Origin: RYN-428 sp035551995
GTDB lineage: Bacteria > Planctomycetota > Phycisphaerae > Tepidisphaerales > Tepidisphaeraceae
Direction: 5' to 3'
Length of the DNA stretch: 64,000 nt
Assembly: GCA_035551995.1 (NCBI GenBank)
Contig: DASZME010000035.1
Location: forward strand, 8,495 to 72,494
Below the pieces are notes generated by a model. That model worked only from the letters and a program-made list of their open reading frames with translations, ran no database searches and was not told where the DNA came from. Made by a program: the position numbers and the translations under genes. Numbering within the stretch: the first letter of the stretch is position 1; each line of letters begins with the position of its first letter. Of this stretch, positions 61,359 to 64,000 are shown piece by piece.

Positions 61359-61594
61359 GATGTGTGCGTCTCCAACGATCTTCCGTGATCCTGTGGCCAG
61401 CAACTCCGCTGCCTCACAGCGGCAGACAGGTCACGGAGCCGATCGCTCTCCGAACCCTCAGCCCGACTGATGTGGCCGGGATTATACGCAGGGAAGTGAC
61501 ACATACAACGCCGAAAGGCCGTCGCAAATCCGAAAACTCAAATCGTCCGCCCGAAGCAAAACAGTGGCCTGAATACCCAAACGTCGAATATGGC

Positions 61595-62275
61595 TCAAAA
61601 CAACAGGCCGGTTTCCGCTTTTTCGATGCAGTCCGGCGAGTCGTTGGCGGGCTTGTTCACCTGGGTCGAAACAGGATAAGCCTCCATCTCGTCGGCGGGG
61701 AAAGGACGCAGAATATCGGCCATGTCCTTTGGCTCGACCTCGCCGGCCGTCAACCATCTCGCGCGGTCGTCTTTTCGCACGATCGCGGGCATTCGATCGT
61801 GAATCGACGCCATCAGCGGATTGGCGGCGGTGGTCACGATCGTCAGCGATGGCAGCATGCTCCCGTCCGGCGAATGCCAGACGTCCCACAGACCGGCGAA
61901 CGCCATCATCTCGCCGGATTTCAGATGAATATACATCGGGGTTTTTATTCCGCCGCCCTCTTTGCGCCATTCGTAAAACCCATCGGCCGGTACGAGGCAG
62001 CGCCGTCGCCGCAGCGCCGTTTTGAAAGCCGGTTTCTCGGCGAGCGTTTCGGCACGGGCGTTGATCATTCGATTGCCGGCCGATGGATCTTTTGCCCATG
62101 ACGGAACCAGACCCCAATGAAAAATTTCGAGCTGATCCGGATGGTTATTAGCGATGGCCAGCACGCTTTGCGTCGGCGCAATATTGAAATGAGAAAGCAT
62201 CTCCGGCGGAATGCGCAAGTTGGGAAAATTCTTCAACAACTGGTCGAGTCGAAACAGGGTGTAACGGCCGCACAT
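61595..62275 (-). CDS. SOS response-associated peptidase family protein (YedK/HMCES)
   Basis: 226 residues. Cys2 in 'MCGRYTLF' is the nucleophile that crosslinks to abasic sites. 'HFNIAPTQSVLAI', 'WGLVPSWAKDPSAGNRMINA' and 'RCLVPADGFYEW' (Glu, active site) follow, then 'LTIVTTAANPLMASIHDRMP' with the active His. All core residues of SRAP are present. It protects single-stranded DNA with abasic sites. No SOS box was recognised. Confidence 0.95.
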   Translation of the reverse strand: MCGRYTLFRLDQLLKNFPNLRIPPEMLSHFNIAPTQSVLAIANNHPDQLEIFHWGLVPSWAKDPSAGNRMINARAETLAEKPAFKTALRRRRCLVPADGFYEWRKEGGGIKTPMYIHLKSGEMMAFAGLWDVWHSPDGSMLPSLTIVTTAANPLMASIHDRMPAIVRKDDRARWLTAGEVEPKDMADILRPFPADEMEAYPVSTQVNKPANDSPDCIEKAETGLLF

Positions 62276-62330
62276 GTCAGAATAATAGTAGCGGGTTACT
62301 CACGAAAGCCATCGATGTTTTTCGTTTATA

Positions 62331-62428
62331 AATAGTGGTCCCGCTTGCGGGGCGCGGAGCGATTCTTGCGAATTACTCGCGAACGCGAACGCTACCGCGA
62401 ACGCCCCGCAAGCGGGGCCGCTAAACGA
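62331..62428. repeat. Double palindromic repeat (GCGGCCCCGC family, second inverted pair)
   Basis: Opens with AGTGGTCCCGCTTGCGGGGC and ends with CCCCGCAAGCGGGGCCGCTA in opposite orientation. The middle contains further GCGAACGCGAACGC units. It is directly followed by the GCCGAG repeat pair. Confidence 0.8.
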
Positions 62429-62432
62429 AAAA

Positions 62433-62613
62433 GGTTCACTTAAGAAATGGAGTTGAACGCCGAGACGCCGAGTCGCCGAGATTAGAAGAGAAGAAGAGCG
62501 AATCTCACTGCTTTTCAATGATACCCATTTCAGATTCTCTCATTCATTCTCCCTTCTCTGAATCTCGGCGTCTTGGCGTCTCGGCGTTCCTACCCATTCG
62601 TCTTAAGTGAACC
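62433..62613. repeat. GCCGAG-type inverted repeat, about 180 bases
   Basis: Starts with GGTTCACTTAAG and ends with CTTAAGTGAACC (perfect 12-bp inverted ends). Just inside the ends are GAACGCCGAGACGCCGAGTC and its complement-like GGCGTCTTGGCGTCTCGGCG. The centre is A/G-rich. A shorter relative lies at 16920-16976. Confidence 0.8.
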
Positions 62614-62653
62614 GCAATTCCGCTATTAATAAACGGGTGAGAAAGCGGGCACT

Positions 62654-63826
62654 TCACAACAACGAAACCGGATCAACATCCACCGCGATCCGATCCGTTT
62701 TGCTAAACCCGCCCTTGCGTCGAACCGCCGCCAGTACCCGTTGCAACGGCGCCGCCGACGGCGCGGTCATCACCAACTGATTGCGATGATATCCCGCGAT
62801 CCGGCTGATCGCGCACGGCATCGGCCCTTTCATCGCCACCTGATTCCCGTCGGCGACGATCGCTTCCATAATCGCCGCCCCCAATTCTTCGGAATATTTG
62901 TGCAGCTTCTCCTGATCCTGATCGCGCAGCAGCACTCTTACCATCCGCCCGAACGGCGGGAGGCCAATCTCTCTGCGATGCGAAAGCTCCGTCGTGGCGA
63001 ATCCCGCAAAATCCTGGCGAATGGCGGCTTGAATGGTTGGATCGTCCGGCAGAAAAGTCTGCAACACCACGCGCCCCGCGCTATCCCCGCGCCCCGCCCG
63101 CCCCGCCACTTGCGTAATCAGTTGAAACGTCCGCTCGGCGGCGCGGAAATCGGGCAGAGCCAGCGCGGTATCGCCGCTGATGACGCCGACGAGAGTCACG
63201 TTTGGATAGTCTAATCCCTTGGCGATCATCTGCGTGCCGAGCATCGCCTGAATTTCTCCCTTGGCGAATCGATCCAGCATCGCTTCGTAGTCCTTGCCGT
63301 TGCGCATCGAATCGCTATCGACGCGGGCGAATTTCAGATCGGGAAACTTTCGGTGAATTTCTTCTTCGACCCGCTGCGTTCCCAGACCGAACAGGCTGAG
63401 CAATTTTCCGCAACTTGGGCATTTGTCGGGAAGGGCATTTACCGCCAGGCAGTAATGGCAATGCAACTGCCCGGTATGCAATCCCGCGACGGTTTTGCCG
63501 CTTTGCACATCGACGCCGGCCGAGCGGTGATACGTCATCGTCGCGTCGCAATATTTGCACTGCACCGCCTCCTGGCACGAGTTGCAATAAACGAAATTGG
63601 AATAGCCGCGACGATTGAGCAACAGGATCGCCTGGTGCCCGGCGGCGATCGTCGTTCGCAGGAGATGTTCGAGCCGTTGCGAAAGCAGATGCACGCCGCG
63701 ACGAAATTTGCCTTCCATCTTCATGTCAACCAGCTCGACATGCGGCATCTGCAAGCCACGAACGCGGCGCGGAAGATGAAGAAGGCTGTAAGTCGCCAAC
63801 GCAGGGTCCGCCTTGGCGGACATCAC
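62654..63826 (-). CDS. priA: Primosomal protein N' (PriA), C-terminal half; N-terminus interrupted
   Basis: 390 residues from GTG 63826; the frame stays open to 63898. Cys pairs of the zinc domain: 'CNSCQEAVQCKYC', 'CHYCLAVNALPDKC' and 'CPSCGKLLSLFG'. Helicase motifs V and VI: 'GTQMIAKGLDYPNVTLVGVI' and 'QVAGRAGRGD'. The usual 730-residue protein also needs an N-terminal DNA-binding domain and Walker A/B motifs, which should lie upstream. There the frame runs into a palindromic repeat and an in-frame TGA (63901-63899). So the protein is either broken or starts internally; window end prevents seeing more. PriA restarts stalled replication forks. Confidence 0.85.
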   Translation of the reverse strand: MMSAKADPALATYSLLHLPRRVRGLQMPHVELVDMKMEGKFRRGVHLLSQRLEHLLRTTIAAGHQAILLLNRRGYSNFVYCNSCQEAVQCKYCDATMTYHRSAGVDVQSGKTVAGLHTGQLHCHYCLAVNALPDKCPSCGKLLSLFGLGTQRVEEEIHRKFPDLKFARVDSDSMRNGKDYEAMLDRFAKGEIQAMLGTQMIAKGLDYPNVTLVGVISGDTALALPDFRAAERTFQLITQVAGRAGRGDSAGRVVLQTFLPDDPTIQAAIRQDFAGFATTELSHRREIGLPPFGRMVRVLLRDQDQEKLHKYSEELGAAIMEAIVADGNQVAMKGPMPCAISRIAGYHRNQLVMTAPSAAPLQRVLAAVRRKGGFSKTDRIAVDVDPVSLL

Positions 63827-63848
63827 AACCGGCGGCGTTTCAGCATCT

Positions 63849-63950
63849 GGTTCCCTCTCCCGGTACGCCGGGAGAGGGTTTGGGTGAGGGCTCTTTCGTC
63901 ATCCCGACAGACCCTCACCCGAGCTCTCTCCCGGCATACCGGGTGAGGGG
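63849..63950. repeat. CCCTCTCCC/GGGAGAGGG palindromic element within the priA frame
   Basis: Two hairpins in series: CCCTCTCCCGGTACGCCGGG (with its GAGAGGG end), then a ~30-base spacer, then a second CTCTCCCGGCATACCGGG-like hairpin. Both continue into GGTGAGGG-type ends. In the priA frame it encodes 'SPHPNPLPAYRERE', a peptide commonly produced by such repeats inside genes, plus an in-frame TGA. Similar elements occur widely in bacteria. Confidence 0.8.
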
Positions 63951-63964
63951 GAAATGCAGCTAAT

Positions 63965-63999
63965 GGGAGGCGTCCTTTTTTCATTGCGTGGCGCCTCCC
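63965..63999. repeat. GGGAGGCG inverted repeat at the window end
   Basis: GGGAGGCG (63965-63972) and CGCCTCCC (63992-63999) can form a hairpin with a 19-base loop, adjacent to the palindromic element. It may be a terminator-like or repeat border; the window ends here. Confidence 0.4.
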
Positions 64000-64000
64000 G

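Overview
This window reads as chromosomal DNA of a planctomycete, most likely class Phycisphaerae. That is an inference from family content: a LEPR-XLL-type surface protein, a DUF1080 protein, PQQ-like propellers, a TIGR03032-type protein, paired bactofilins, a divergent CTP synthase and Kdo/LPS genes. It is not a marker-gene placement. I see no plasmid, phage or CRISPR hallmarks, and no rRNA or tRNA gene.

Layout. 1-12.2 kb (+): end of a glycosidase-like protein, a TIGR03032-type protein, a 1323-aa LEPR-XLL beta-helix surface protein, then ExbB, ExbD and a 1565-aa third partner. The partner has a TonB/TolA-like anchor (Ser38-x3-His42), a huge helical region and a CBM9-like domain. 12.3-24.8 kb: an ABC exporter with a PDZ-like domain in its first periplasmic loop, a PLP sugar aminotransferase, FHA, phosphatase, GT39-type, epimerase, SirB1-like, DUF1080 and SGNH genes. 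25-29.4 kb: kdsB, pyrG, and convergent leuA preceded by what looks like a complete translational attenuator. 29.5-36 kb: IS3 remnant, Flp-like pilin, rpmH, a PD40 protein, an amidohydrolase, a toxin-antitoxin pair with a broken toxin, and a protein kinase. 35.5-40.9 kb (-): ATP synthase genes atpZ, subunit-I-like, atpB, E, F, H, A, ending at a hairpin without atpG, D or C. 41-50.7 kb: GT39-type enzyme, TPR protein, rpsR, two PQQ propellers, LOG, MFS and OsmC proteins. 50.7-53.7 kb: hydrolase remnant, second antitoxin with a broken toxin, nadA, a lipoprotein. 53.9-64 kb: DnaJ-like protein, kdsD coupled to a giant LptC/OstA-like protein, TIM-barrel isomerase, two bactofilins, SRAP, and priA interrupted upstream by a palindromic repeat.

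How the genes fit. kdsB, pyrG (CTP supply), kdsD and the OstA-like protein point to Kdo-containing LPS and its transport. Several envelope genes (ExbB/D set, ABC exporter, DegT, epimerase, GT39s) suggest surface polysaccharide and cell-surface work.

Intergenic DNA carries at least five families of palindromic or short-period repeats, two of which occur side by side at two loci. The strongest candidates for something undescribed are the ExbB/ExbD/giant-partner set, the leuA attenuator, the ABC-PDZ fusion, and the repeat families.
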